Shown in pieces: positions 35,119-47,044 of a DNA stretch of 64,000 nucleotides (the stretch's first letter is position 1; each line of letters opens with the position of its first letter). The stretch is taken from assembly GCA_950295325.1 (NCBI GenBank), contig OX485805.1:53778758-53842757 (forward strand). Reading direction: 5' to 3'. The stretch comes from Polytrichum commune. Lineage: Eukaryota; Streptophyta; Polytrichopsida; Polytrichales; Polytrichaceae. Both the position numbers and the translations under genes were made by a program. The notes beneath the pieces are model-generated. The model did not search any database and was not told the DNA's origin. It saw nothing but the letters and a program-made list of their open reading frames with translations.

Positions 35119-36367
35119 ATGGAGGGGTCTTTAGAGAGGAGTGGATGGAATTTTAGTGAAGTGTATGAGGCGATGCAAAGGTATCAAAGTGCTGAAGCTC
35201 ATACTTTCCAACCCTATCAAGCTCCTCTACAAGAACATGGAGGTAGTGTAGGGGTTCCCAAATTTTTTCAACCACTTTGTGGAAATCATATTCCTCCTCC
35301 GTCTCCGTTGATTATAGACATGTGTGCAAGTAATTTGAAGAGAAAGACTACGGAAGAGATTGGTGATGAGGATGTCTAGATTATAGCTCCCTTAGCACCG
35401 AAGAAAAAAAGAATCGCAACTTCAAAAAAGCCTCAGAAAAAAAACATGAAGGAGGTGGAAGAAGATGAAGAACTCGAATCAAAAAAATGAAGGGATAGCT
35501 ATGTGGAGACAATGATTGCAATGCGCGGTGAGATATAACCTGAATTTTTGAAGAACGCAAAGAAACAAGGTAAGATTTTTGCAACCCTAAATTTTTTGAA
35601 AAAAAAATTCTAATTTCTGATTTGGCCAATTTGGCCTTTTTAAAGGCCTTGGCCTCTCGCCCCTGAGCCCCCCTAGTGCTTGTATCAAGCCTTGGGAGAG
35701 CAAGTTGTGGGTGCTAAGGTTTGATCCCTCCACCTCCCACACGCGAGAAGATGTATCCATCGGAGTACCAACTATACATTCCTTTCCACCGTGTCCACTT
35801 TGTCTCATATGTAGTAATTAAACTAGAATCATTTCTGTTATTTATCGTCCTTATAACGCTCTCATGTTATGTGCAGGGGTGGATATATGGTTGAAATTGC
35901 ATACTCGTTTGCTTGCAGTAATTTCTGAACTGAACCGAACTTCCGAGGGTTGCAAAAAAAAATTCAATATCTGGTACAAGTTGTACAAAGAAGACAAGCT
36001 GGCAAATGGAATCTCAGGATCAGATCGTCATGCTTGTAAGTTCTATGATTCTTTTGATCAGTGGTGGCATCAAACTGGAACTGTAATGAAGCATGTGACA
36101 GCATCCGCTAGTGATTCTGTTAGTGTCGAAGACAACACCACAGACAATGAGAATGATTTGCATTCAAAGAACACTCCAATTCCAGCTATGACAGCGACTC
36201 CAAATTCAACACTCAAAGTGGACAAGAGGAATTTTCAAGAGCGATGCTATGGAGTTTTTGTACAAATGGCCGAAAACAGTTCAGTCATGGTGAATTTTTT
36301 TGAGAAAACCAATACTTTATTAGAAAGGATAGACCGACAGATGGATAGGCTTATAGACAAACTTTAG
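35119..36367 (+). pseudogene. Harbinger Myb/trihelix-like protein (broken)
   Basis: In PIF/Harbinger elements this partner binds the transposon ends and brings the nuclease to them. The reading starts MEGSLERSGWNFSEVYEAMQ at 35119 and runs to about 35570. An intron of about 305 bp follows (donor GGTAAG near 35570, acceptor GTGCAG near 35875). The second exon then gives VDIWLKLHTRLLAVISELNR, EGCKKKFNIWYKLYKEDK and a C-terminal coiled region (NFFEKTNTLLERIDRQMDRL). The SANT/trihelix core spans the intron. Exon 1 has three in-frame stops: TAG at 35377, a TGA near 35488 where the family expects Trp, and a TAA near 35537. The second exon is open. The basic stretch APKKKRIA may be a nuclear signal. 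Confidence 0.75.
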
Positions 36368-36369
36368 AA

Positions 36370-37853
36370 TTAATCCTCTTCCGAATCAGATGCATCATGG
36401 TCACGAGGGAAGAGAATTTTTTCCTCCATCATCAAATGGACTTCCCAAAAAAATTGAACTAGTAATTTATGTGCTTGTGTTGCTTGCACCAACAAATTTT
36501 TAATCATTGTTTCTTTGTCTTTTTTTGTTTCAATAACCCCCGCACTCTCATCTTCATCTTCTCCTACATCTTCAAATGCATTTACCACAGTTTTTTCAAG
36601 GTCTTCAATTTGCATAGTTCATGCTTCAACCTCGTCCATTTTCAGGTACATCCTCATCTCTTTTGCAGCTTCTGTAGCTGCCATAAATATATCTACATTT
36701 TCTAACTATCCAAGTTAATTTATGCTCTCCCTATGTATGATTCTTTCTCCTTCTTTGTCCATTCATCAACAAATTTATCTCGGTGTATTATGCACAAGTT
36801 GTGAAGACAAATGCAAGTAGTGACCAAATTAGATACATATCGGAGAGGCATGTCAATTCTTTTTAATAGAAGTCTCCATCTCCTTTTCAATATGCCAAAA
36901 GTTCTTTCTACTGCCATTATTGTTGATGATTAGATGAAATTCCAATGCGCCTTTGCTCTAGGTAATCCATCTTTTTCACCTTTGAAAAGAGAGTAGAACC
37001 ATGGTCTCATTGGATAAGCAGCATCACCCATAAGTTTGTAAGGTAATAGCTCACATTTCATCATTTTTTTTCCAATATCTGAATTTTGGAACAAAGTCCA
37101 ATCATGGCAGTACCCAACCCATCCAAAATCATAATCCCAAAACCTACATTTGCTATGCACTACACCTTGAAGTAGAGCTGAATAGGAACATTTTCTACAA
37201 TAATATGAAGTAGGATCTATAGGAAGAGCAATGATAGGTATATGACTACCATCAACCGCTCCAATTACATAAGGTAATCCCCTGAGCTCCTCAAACTCGG
37301 CTGCAATTCTATTCAATGTAGCTTTAGATTGTTTCTCAATTACCAGTGGTTTTAAATGTTTCTCAATTGCTGCACAAAACTCCCTTACAATGATAGATGC
37401 AGTACTTTCATGAATTCCATAAGTTTTAGTACAACCGCGTAATGAATTACCACTACTAACTCTAATAAAAGAAAGAGCAATCCGGTTTCTAACAGGAATG
37501 GATGCTCTGAAATTTATATCCTTACGACTTAATAATGGAGATAAGACACCGCACAAATAATCAAAAGTTTCGGGAAGTAACCTTGTATGTTGTTTGAATA
37601 ACTTAACCGAGTAACATCCAAATAACAATTTGTCCGCAAAAATAGTACTCCGGTCATACATCCAAATACTCCGTATCCTCCTAGACGTACTACTCCCCAC
37701 AACCATCGTAGCAAAAACGATTGTCATGGCAGCATAATGTTCATGTAAAGCAATTTTTTGCAAAATTGCAACAACCGCCATAACATGTCGCACGGCCATG
37801 AAGAACACAAGAGCAACTAAAATCTTCCGTCTACGTTCATCCATCTTGTACAA
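36370..37853 (-). pseudogene. Harbinger DDE nuclease (transposase), broken
   Basis: The reading from 37853 gives the helical N-terminal region, an HTH-like stretch (CTKTYGIHESTASIIVREF) and the DDE_Tnp_4 nuclease. The first Asp is in YVIGAVDGSHIPI and the second in KLMGDAAYPMRPW. After an in-frame TAA at about 36930, the third acidic residue is in MAVERTFGILKRRWRLL (36917 on). All three catalytic acids are thus kept, but the stop separates the last. Further stops lie at about 36720-36616, before an acidic C-terminal tail ending DASDSEED at 36370. It would cut and insert the transposon at TTA sites. It ends two bases from the convergent Myb-like gene. Confidence 0.85.
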
Positions 37854-38073
37854 ATGACAATGAAAAGAAAGAAAGAGGGGTTGAAATTTTCCTAAATTTA
37901 TTGAATCGGCTTGGCTTCTTGGCCCGAGGGCCTTTACATATGGGAAAATTGGCCCCCGTTATAATCTTATTATAATGTGTAGTAGAGGCCGGCCTCCAAC
38001 CCAAAAAAAGGCTCAAATTTTGTGCAATCGGCCTCAAGGGAAATTGGCCCGACCTCTAGGTATAAAGCGGCCC

Positions 38074-38218
38074 TTAACGTCCTCCCTATATTTCCCATGC
38101 CATAAAGATAGGCTTTCTAAAGGAGGGCTTTCCCATAAAGAAGGATGACGTTTTCAATGTCATCCGTGAGGCCTTCATCCCCCGAAGGTACAAGTGTAGG
38201 TGTTGGTTCACCCTAGCC
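38074..38218 (-). repeat. Long inverted repeat, right arm
   Basis: Inverted copy of 33853-33997. Its first bases TTA (38074-38076) also serve as the right-hand TTA target-site duplication of the Harbinger element. Confidence 0.85.
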
Positions 38219-39683
38219 AAGAAAAGGTGGGGGAGTAAAGGGGGGGGGGGAGGGGGTCAAATAGAATTATGGGTTACTATGTGAGTGTATATTACAAAAA
38301 ATGAGTTACATAATTTTCCTAATATGACGTGCCAATTGGTTTGTGGACTATTATACGGACATTTTGCCCATCTCATTTGAACTTCATTGTTGTTCTTGTG
38401 ACTTGGTGGAATCATTCCTTGTATGTTTCAGGAAACCACATGCAAAATGAGGTCAAATAAGAGGGCACTGCAACTGCCTTTAAAAAATGGCTAACTAATT
38501 ATATGCAATTCTATAAAATTTAATATCTTTTCAAAGGATGATATTTTTAGGACTTGACCACTATAGATGTCAAACAACATATTAAAATCCAAAAGTACAA
38601 TGAATACATATTATCACTCATACTTATAAGTTTCAATAAACCAATAAAATTTTAATTGATGGTACAACAAATTTGGTGTGTTTGTGGGGGGCATGATACA
38701 AACCCAACTTGGTAAAGTGATGCCTTGTAGCCTTGGGAGGCACTGCAGATTCCTTTAATGCTTTGGGAAGAAGGGCGTGGGGGTCATGACAACAAACACA
38801 TGAATCTTTTATCTTTTTTTAGAAAAAAATAGAGGACAATGAAGGACAATGGTGGTGAAGGAGACCAACCTCCATGGAAGAGGCTACCCACAAGTGAGGA
38901 AGAAAAGAACCCCAAACCATAAGTCCTTCCACAACCAAGGTTGATCCTCAACATTCACGTCATCGTCTTGTGAATCTAGGCCAAAGGGTTCCTCAAATCA
39001 TGTACTCACACGTAGTGCATATGTGGCACTGACGTGGCTCTTCCATTATTTACACCCCTATCATGAACTTGAAATAAAAAGAGAATTGAAATAATGTGAT
39101 GACCCCTTTTTTTAAACACCGCCTTTTTTTCTCTCTCATGAAAATGATACCTTTTATTAACGTTTTTTTGGTGAAAAGTATATCCCTTTGGATTTTTTTT
39201 CCACCTTAATTTTTGTCATATCTTACAAAGAATGATCTCCCTGAGACTTGTGATTGACATTACCAATTCCAAGTTTAAGGATTGATGTGGCAAGACCAAA
39301 TCTGTGAGCCCTATCCATGTTTACCTTAAAATTCAATGCGATAACATAATTATATTTTTATATTAAAGGATTTTTTAATAGAATAATTTATTGATATTGA
39401 AATTATACATTTTGGTCCACTTAAAAAGTGGATATTAATTTAAAATTTTTCAAAACAACAAGAAGTTCATTCACACACATGCATTATCATGTGTGGATGT
39501 GAGGCTAGTCTAGGCCTTATGGAGATAAGTTGCTTGCACTTGGGAGATCTCGGATTTGAACCCTCAAGCCAACAAGGTAAGTAGATCATAGTGGAAGTTG
39601 TAGTACTAGGTAGTAAATGCCGATAATTTTTTCTTTTACAATCAAACTTTATTCATATAGTTTATATCATCATGATGGCACAT
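38219..39683. other. Anonymous AT-rich spacer
   Basis: A G-run lies at 38240-38260. A weak tRNA-like B-box (GGATTTGAACC, as complement) near 39551-39561 could mark a SINE, but no A tail or duplication is visible. No gene. Confidence 0.35.
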
Positions 39684-39686
39684 TTA

Positions 39687-40537
39687 CTACACTAAATATT
39701 GTATTTAGTGTCATATGACATTCTATATCACTCTAGCAACTTTTCTAATGACACTTCTTATGAGTAAGTTTACAAAGATATTTACCCTAACTTACTTTTC
39801 GTTCATCCATTGTTGGTGTATTCAACATCCACGGGTAGATCACTTAGTGCATTTTAAAAACGACGTGCGGCATAATATAGAGAGGATTAAAATCATTTGA
39901 AATAAAAATTATAAAGGAATTCCAAATAATGAAGGGGCCATTAAATGTAGACAATCCCATTATAAGTAAGTTAGATGGACATAAAACGTGGGCCATTATT
40001 TTTTTGTAAATTAATATAGGGGCTGAAGATAAGGATTCCATGCTTTCCCTCAACACTCGTCAATTACGTTAGGAAGTAGATTAGCTTTTATTACTTAAAA
40101 GGAATATAGAGTACAAAAAATTGCAGTGACTTGGACAATATTAGTAATGGAAGGGTGCAAACAAATGTGCCATTTTTGAAATTTAAGTAATTATAGGGAG
40201 GCTTTAATTCAATCCTTGAAGGTAAATAGCCCCAAAACAAAAAAAACCCCAGCCGCACGTGGTGCACAGAAATGCCTTAGAGTGATCTACCCGTGTCAAC
40301 ATCCTAACATTTCCATAATTAAATATTGTCATGGAAGATTGGAAATTGGATGAAAAAACACTTAGTAATTGACAGTTCTTGCAACATTGTAAATCTACAT
40401 TGCCCGAATGTTTTCACAAAGAATGACAAATGATGTTAGGTTTACATTTAGTGTTGGTGAGACTACACGGGCAATTTACAATTAGTATTGAGCAAGACAA
40501 ATATAATTGGTGACACTAAATACACTATTTAGTGTAG
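39687..40537 (+). mobile_element. MITE of the CTACACTAAATAT family, with nested element
   Basis: The tips CTACACTAAATATTG and CTATTTAGTGTAG are inverted repeats, flanked by TTA (39684-39686 and 40538-40540), which suggests a Harbinger-type MITE. It is split by the element at 39830-40295. Without the insert it is about 380 bp and matches copies at 20612, 52492 and 57149. Confidence 0.75.
39830..40295. mobile_element. MITE related to the 5408-11147 transposon (466 bp)
   Basis: Perfect 15-bp inverted ends CACGGGTAGATCACT are flanked by the 8-bp repeat tcaacatc (39822-39829 and 40296-40303). Inside the ends come ACGTGCGGCATAATATAG on the left and CCGCACGTGG preceded by GGTAAATAGCCCC on the right, matching the subterminal parts of the 5408-11147 element. 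Its outermost ~25 bp differ from that element. Non-coding. Confidence 0.85.
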
Positions 40538-40956
40538 TTACTATGACATGTGAAACTACTAAAGAATACATCCATTTATCTCATTCCATGATGTCAAAGA
40601 AAGAGTGACATAAAATGAGGTCAATTAAATATATTGTTCTAAATCGTCAAGTCCCAAAAAAACACATGCTTTTGCCTTAAATCAGATTGAAATGCCCATA
40701 GTGTCTTGTAGTAGTGGGGGATGACAAAATGTTACCACTCATTCTCAATCACTATGTAGATAGTTACGTAATCTAGAAACCGCATGTTTATAAAATCTAC
40801 CACCTTCATAAATCGTAAAACCATATTGGCCATGAGTGAGTTGTGAGACCATGTGATTCATGTAGGGAGTTGTTCGCATGTTATCTGAATGAGAATCACC
40901 AAGTTGAGATTAAGTTATCATCAGTTGAGTCAATCTCAAACCTTGGCTGGAACTTC

Positions 40957-41449
40957 GGGCCACTTCACACACGAGCCAAGAGCCGTCACCGTGAAATTGT
41001 GAGAGCCCAAAAGAAAGTGTCCCAAAGGCCATCCCCAAAAACCTCCAAAATCATGCAATGTGCTCACAAACCCTCAAGTGTAGTGTGAAGTCATATGTGA
41101 CTGGGCCCTCAACGAAATGCCATTTCAATGAATTTCTATTCATGAGGGTCCTCACACATGATGAAATAGAATAAATCAACGGTTCCCGATTTATGGTCTC
41201 CCAGTTTTGTATTAGACCTACCTTCAAGAGGTAGTTTTTGAAAATAGTCCAAGTGACCATGAAACACGATCCATTCGATGCCATGTAAGAATCCATGCAG
41301 ACTTTACATCCATCTTGCATTCACATACTCCCTTGGTCCCTCAAGCGTAGTGTGAAGTAGCGAACTTGGCCCGGCTCCGCCTTTTCCACCAATGAGAGTG
41401 CTTGAAGTGTAATGGTCACGGGCTCTCAGTCTCGTGTGTGAAGTGGCCC
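40957..41449. mobile_element. Element with GGGCCACTTCACACACGAG ends (493 bp)
   Basis: A 19-bp inverted repeat, GGGCCACTTCACACACGAG, bounds it. Internal CCCTCAAGTGTAGTGTGAAG and CCCTCAAGCGTAGTGTGAAG look like further inner ends, so it may be two elements nested or fused. The flanks are TTC and TTA, a weak 3-bp match. Part of it recurs at 21522-21675. Non-coding. Confidence 0.6.
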
Positions 41450-44400
41450 TTATAATCGAGTATTAGACAGAAGACAGCATCAACTGCCAAAGAAGGATAT
41501 TGTATCTCAACCAGATTTGAAAGGATTTTCCTAAAGCTTCTTGGTGGTTGTCTCTTGCCTGATTTACCTAACGGTCAGTTTGGAATTCGGTAATATACTT
41601 ACTTGGAACAGGAATCCAGGGCATGACTAGTCGTGCCAGAGGGGCTCTATGACATCTGGGCAGTGCAGCTGTCAGACATCATTTCCAGCTGCAAATGAAG
41701 AAGCATTGTAACTTGTAAGTCTGATATTTCGAGGATTTCCTCCCCTTCTACAGGTTGGTCAACAAATTCGGATGTCGTTAAATGTTATTATATCCCATGC
41801 ACGTTTGTCGCTGATGTGCACAAAAGTTACTTATAGCTACTCACTGCAACAGACACCTTACCCACCCACGTAGAATTTTCATGCACATGTTGCAAAAGTC
41901 TTTATACTTCTGTCTGAAATGTTTTCGTATTCTGTTCCAATTAGGCTGTGTGCTCTGAAAGATGTATATGCAGTAGTCACTTCAAACGTACAATATCCAG
42001 TACAGCAACCGACCCTAGTTTATAGTTTCAACTTGTCAATGGTGTTATTCGTGACAATTGAGCAGACTATAAGTTGCAATAATAGAATCTGCAATAGCTT
42101 CCAGGAATGTATGTGATTTACATATAAAAGTTGTCTTTAAATGTCATACAGAACATGAAGCTCAGCAAAACCCTTCACTTTCACAGGCACTTTTATTCTT
42201 GTATAGCTTGCCTTTCCCATCTTAGAACCAAAAATTAAACATAGGGTCACAAAGTTTTCGGTCTATTTTCAGCTTCAACGGAGATAATTCCTAAGTTTGG
42301 TCATTTTTTTCTTGATGATTAGGAACTTCTTGGGAGCTACGAAATTGGTGGGCATGGCCTATCTAAATCATGGGTACTCGAAGAATTTCCGCCGTTGAAC
42401 ACACCATAGACAAGATGCACCTTCTAACACCAGAAAGCTCCTTCCGTGTGGTAAGAGAGAACTATTGCATATGAATGTACTTCTCATCCATCCAAGATTA
42501 AAAAAATAAAAAATTGGATCCCTAATAGGTTTGTGTAGCTAACGCATCTCAAATGGCTTAGACTAATCAAGGGTCTTAAAGCTAATACTAGTGTCAAGTT
42601 AACTATTAAATGTAATCTTTGGATTGCATACTATTTCAAGGCTTTTATGTTCGATGATTGAGAGGTAGAAATGTTTGTATGTGATGATTCTTAGTTTTGC
42701 TCACTTATCCTTCTAGGGACAACTTTATTGGCATATAGAAAATTATGTCCCCTTCATAATTTTCCTTTAATTCATGATTTTTTTAAGTAGTAAGGAGTAA
42801 CATAATCTTATCAATAGAAATGAATTTTAGCACATATTGGACTATTCATTTCTCTTTATAATTTGAATAAAAATCACCAAATTATGGTTTTAAAATCTTA
42901 TAGGAATATTTCATTGTAGATCCCATTTCTCGTGGATGAAGTCACTAAAATACTCATAAATTTGATATATGGATGCGTATTCTCATCCAAAACTTGACTT
43001 CATCATTTTGATGATTGTTGCCAATTAGGCTACCTTGTAATTTTGAGGACATTATAGGTATTCAATAAGGAAATTGGAAGAAACCATGGGTTTAGTTCCA
43101 AACCATGAGTTAACACAAAGTAATCTAAGTTTTCTTAATGCTCAATCATTATCACTAGGAAGTGATGTCGGACAATTAAAAACTTACTTTTTAGCTTATC
43201 CTGCTAGGATGGGTGGGCCAATCTAGCCTTGCATAGGCCAGTCCGAGATTTAGGACAATGAGTCCCATGTGCATGCCCTTTTTAATAATTTAATTTTCTC
43301 TCAATGTTTGAGAGGTGGGAAGAGGAGATCCCAAAATTTGCACCTAACTTTCAAAATAGGCTCCGAAACACAATGAGCTCCTGAGCTGTGAAAAGAAAGA
43401 TTTCGCAAAGAAGGATCGAGCTCACGATCTCATCCCTCTTTTGAGGGACCTTACAGATATCTCTATTTTCTTATTTTAAACATCACTGATAGGTGAGTGC
43501 TGGTGTTTGAAGTCTCTTTCAGGCAAGGTTAAAAGTTCAGTATCCCCGATATTCTAGCTTGTTGATTTTGGCATGGTAATTGCAGACAATCAATATATCT
43601 AATAGTCAAATCCAGCATGAATTAGGGTTTAGGAATCCAGCCACTGTAGTGATATGGAGAGTTCCACATGGAAAGGTGGATCTGTGCTGTTGTTGAGTAA
43701 GTTGAGCTAAGAGTAAAATGTTGCTGCAGTAGAGTGGTCCAATTTCAAAACGAAGAAAAAATTGGTTCCCATTCACTGGCATAAAGTACACCTCCAGGAC
43801 ACCATTGGAGGCCCATATATCTCAAGGACAATAGCCGGGGCAGTGATAGTGAGTGACTGTCAAAAGTAACTTGATACTTGAAATTTTATATAATTACTTT
43901 ACATTCTGTTATTCATTCAGAGCGATCAAAGAAAAAGCGATTAAAAATCACCGGAATAGTGATAGAAATCATTGGTGAACCTCATCGTCCACAAACGCTG
44001 GCGGGCAATCACAAGTGATTGTCGTAAAGCTGGTTGCCAGCAGGCTTCATAACTTCATTGCTATTGTCAGAGAGACATGGAATATCATCCTCCATGGCCA
44101 CATCACTGCATTCATCACTACATAAAAAACAAATGAGATTATGTTGCATGGCACAGAGGTTCCAATGTGCTTCTGTACCAAGTTCTTCTGAGACAGTTAT
44201 AAAATACAGAGGAGCAACCGGCACACACAATTTTCACTCTGGTAGTGTTGCAGGGGTGAACTTGGAAAATCTCGCTCCTGACACAATTCATGCATTTGTT
44301 TGGAATTTGATAACATGGTTAGCATTGCCAATGCAAATAATTGCATGATCTGTAGTAATTTGAGGCTATACAAAGGGATCCAAGAAGGTGCATGGCATTG

Positions 44401-45151
44401 CACAACATTCAATCTCGGCTTTCGAAAATATGCAAGTCGTTCATGGTGTTATCTGCAAATGTAGAAAACTTTAACATAATTGCAAGTTGCAAAACATTTA
44501 CACTGCTTCAATCTGCTCCAGATCATGTCTCCACCCTAGACTTAGAACAACACTTTCCACTATCAAATTGCCGAGGGGCTATTAAGTGCACAGCCTGCTC
44601 CAAAAGATACCCAAACAATAATTTCTGACATGAACTGCAGAATGCAGGTTGATGTTCATGTTTCTTGCAAAGACATCACAAAGGTAACTGGGTTGTCTTG
44701 TCCCCATATATTTCCATAAAGTTACAATTTTCAAAGAATTCCAGCACAAAATCTGATATACACAAGGAGGCACACCCTCCCACTTATGAAGGTGATCTAG
44801 GATCCAACTGCATTAGCATTATGTGATCCATTTTGCAAAATTAACTAGAAGATATAATTCAAGTGCCTAAGTCTTGCCACAAATTTGAGCTCCTTAGAGT
44901 TCTCAATTATTTGGACACCCCTTACACTAATTCTGAGAAAATATTGTTGGCATGCAGTCGTTGCAAATGACTGTCGGTATTCAACCATACTCGGCCCAAA
45001 TATTTAGGAATGATGAATGAAGTCTCGCTTACACGTCCTCAAATAAACTTTTTTAGTTCCATTAACAATGAATTGCAACTGCTGCTTCCAGATTCCAATA
45101 GACATAACTTACATTTCACCATTTGGTTAACTTGGCTTTTGCAATCATATT
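41450..45151. other. Spacer downstream of XTH B
   Basis: The part next to gene B should hold its 3' untranslated region. Between 43500 and 44900 there are several short open readings on both strands in less AT-rich sequence, but none has a domain I recognise and I cannot join them as exons with confidence. Confidence 0.35.
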
Positions 45152-45551
45152 CTACAAAATGTTGAGGGTGCACTCAGTGGGCGGCACTTGGAAGCGCTTC
45201 TTGTCGGTGCAGTAATTGTAGTGAACATGATACTTCTTCACCCACATCAGTTGGTTGATCATGTGTGGGCTGAGTGTCTGCAAGGCAATCCCTGGGGCAG
45301 CAAATGTGCTGCTCTGGCAGCTCTGGACCGTTGTACTCCCGGCTATAGTGCACCCCACCAGGTTGAAATCAGTGTAGGTGGCAATGAAAGGAGCGGATGC
45401 CCAGTTAATTTTAATACGCCCTCCTTCAGTGGCCCAAATGCTACCGTCCCAGATGCTGGTGTACACTCCCATTGCCTGCTTGTTTGGGAATGGCATTCCA
45501 TTTGCTTCGTTGTTCTTGAACGTGCGGATGGGTGTGTTGTCCACAAAGAAT
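45152..45551 (-). other. XTH: XTH B exon 4 (C-terminal)
   Basis: 400 bp after acceptor GTGCAG. It codes [11 protein letters not shown] and the XET C-terminal domain and ends with TAG at 45154-45152. Confidence 0.88.
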
Positions 45552-47044
45552 CTGCACCCACCATGCCTCAGATTATTTTGCAATCCGGATACATTCAGTG
45601 ACTTGGACACACCAATTTCATCATATTTCAAAGACTCTGATATGGCACAGGGGCACAGGGAGCTTTGGTCAATTCACCACATGGGGAAAGATGTGGTAAT
45701 TTAAGTGGACCAAACCTGGTGAATGGTCCTCATGCATTCACCAGCTTCCCATATGGTAAATTGCTCAAAGTTTCCTGTGACCTACCAATGCAATCACTTA
45801 AACATGATGAATGTGAAATCAACTCTATCTACTATGCTTCATCTGATAGTCTTGAAAGATGGAATTGCATTTCTATAATGACCTAAATGGAAGCTCTTGA
45901 CTTTTTTTTGGGCAAGACTTGAGAGTCCCGTGCTCTGGTACTTACACTACGATATCCTTGTTCCACTGGACATGGTAGGTGTGGAAATCAGCAGTTGGGT
46001 CAAACCACAAAGTGAATTGCTGCTCCTTGCCACCGACGCCATTGGTATAAATATTGGTGTGGAGGAGGTAAGGCTGCCCTGATGTATTCCCCAAAAACTC
46101 AAAGTCGAACTCATCGTGGTTAGGCCCATCAGAAGAGAGCTGCACACAACCAACCAGAGAAATTGTCAAGTTACCAATTGTTGACATGTATTGTGACGCG
46201 TCTGCAATCTTAACAGACTTGGTGTCAGACCGCTCATGTGGAAATTACCATTGGCATGCTGCAGTTTCATGAGTTGCAGCTAAATTTGGGCTATGGGAGA
46301 AAGCGTGACCTAAATGATTCCTAAAATCAATCCAAAAATAAACATGTGGAATGATGGAGGTTGACAAAGCTGAGAATTTTACATAGAAAGTGGTCACAGT
46401 GCCTGCAGAATCGTTGGGGGGTAGCTTAATCTTCACTCCGTAGCTGCCGAATAGATATTTGTTTTTCGATCCAAATCCAGCAGCTGTGTGACATGTCCAG
46501 CGTAAAACAACAACAACAATATTAGGCCAATCCCAGACATGGACAAACACATACCTTGGCAGATTGGACATTCTGCCACTGCTGGCTGCGCCTCACTCAC
46601 TCACAAACCAATTCTATTGTTGACAAATTCCATCGCTTCCAGTAGAATCAAGTCACTGACAGGTACTGAACCGACTTGCTCAAGGGCATTGCACTTAGCT
46701 CGGATGTCTCTGAAATTTCAACAGAGAACACAAACATGGAGCTCATCCACTTCCTTATATTCAGTTCCACATTGACACACTGTCAGATGATCTCACAATT
46801 CTGAACACATTAAAAAGCAGGCAGCAGCTATGGAGATTAACATACCGGAAACTTGGTCAAGAAGGAGCTGAACTTGCTGGCCACCCTGCAACACCCTCAC
46901 ATTGTTGGGCCCCGCAAAAGAAGTGAACATGGTGGTGAAAACCTGCGGCGGCTGCCCATTTCCCCCGCTCACACAGAACACCAACACCGCCAACACCAGT
47001 GCAAGGGCACTGCTTCCAACGGTACCACTCCTCCTCGACGTCAT
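45152..47044 (-). CDS. XTH: Xyloglucan endotransglucosylase/hydrolase, gene B
   Basis: Second secreted GH16 xyloglucan-remodelling enzyme. Exons on the minus strand: 47044-46846, 46483-46383, 46139-45946, 45551-45152 (894 bp, 297 residues). Introns are 362, 243 and 394 bp, GT-AG, with the same phases as gene A; exons 2 and 3 have exactly the same lengths as in A. An upstream in-frame ATG at 47083 would add 13 residues. I prefer 47044 because MTSRRSG followed by [15 protein letters not shown] is a better signal peptide (cleavage likely near GNG-Q, residue 30). Exon 3 has [14 protein letters not shown] (DEFDFEFLG at residues 109-117), with both catalytic glutamates, the helper Asp and the N-T-S glycosylation site. 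Exon 4 reads [18 protein letters not shown] and ends [10 protein letters not shown]. The reading is intact and looks functional. Confidence 0.93.
45946..46139 (-). other. XTH: XTH B exon 3 (catalytic)
   Basis: 194 bp from [17 protein letters not shown] to WNKDIV; acceptor GTGCAG, donor GTAAG. Confidence 0.9.
46383..46483 (-). other. XTH: XTH B exon 2
   Basis: 101 bp, [20 protein letters not shown] to FY; acceptor CACACAG, donor GTAAAA. Confidence 0.88.
46846..47044 (-). other. XTH: XTH B exon 1 (signal peptide)
   Basis: Codes the signal peptide and the mature start [13 protein letters not shown] up to DQVS plus one base of the next codon. The donor is GTATG (46845-46841). Confidence 0.85.

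Larger units (their letters stand above)
34690..38073. mobile_element. PIF/Harbinger transposon with two convergent genes (degraded)
   Basis: The right end reads AAAGCGGCCC followed by TTA. The left end retains GCTTTACACCTAGAGG but its outer GGGCC is altered (CAGTATT). It encodes the two proteins normal for plant Harbingers: a Myb/trihelix-like DNA-binding protein (plus, 35119-36367) and a DDE nuclease (minus, 37853-36370). The genes converge and their readings are only two bases apart. A deletion derivative with intact ends and TTA duplication lies at 20057-20589. Stops in both genes make this copy inactive. Confidence 0.88.
33838..38218. mobile_element. CACTA-like element enclosing a Harbinger insertion
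   Basis: The left end begins CACTACAAGAAAAGG, the hallmark of plant CACTA (En/Spm) ends. The next ~145 bp (33853-33997) are repeated inverted at 38218-38074 with one mismatch. The right copy ends at CCCTAGCC and is followed by AAGAAAAGG rather than CCTTTTCTTGTAGTG, so the right tip is altered and no 3-bp duplication can be confirmed. No CACTA transposase is present. The interior at 33998-34560 is shared with 14330-15010. The Harbinger element fills 34690-38073. Confidence 0.65.

Noticed and set aside
39490-39620. Possible tRNA-derived SINE around GGATTTGAACC
   Set aside because: Only a B-box-like string. There is no convincing A box, A tail or target duplication.
43606-44773. Cluster of short readings that might be exons of a gene
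   Set aside because: No known domain, no consistent splice chain, and readings occur on both strands.
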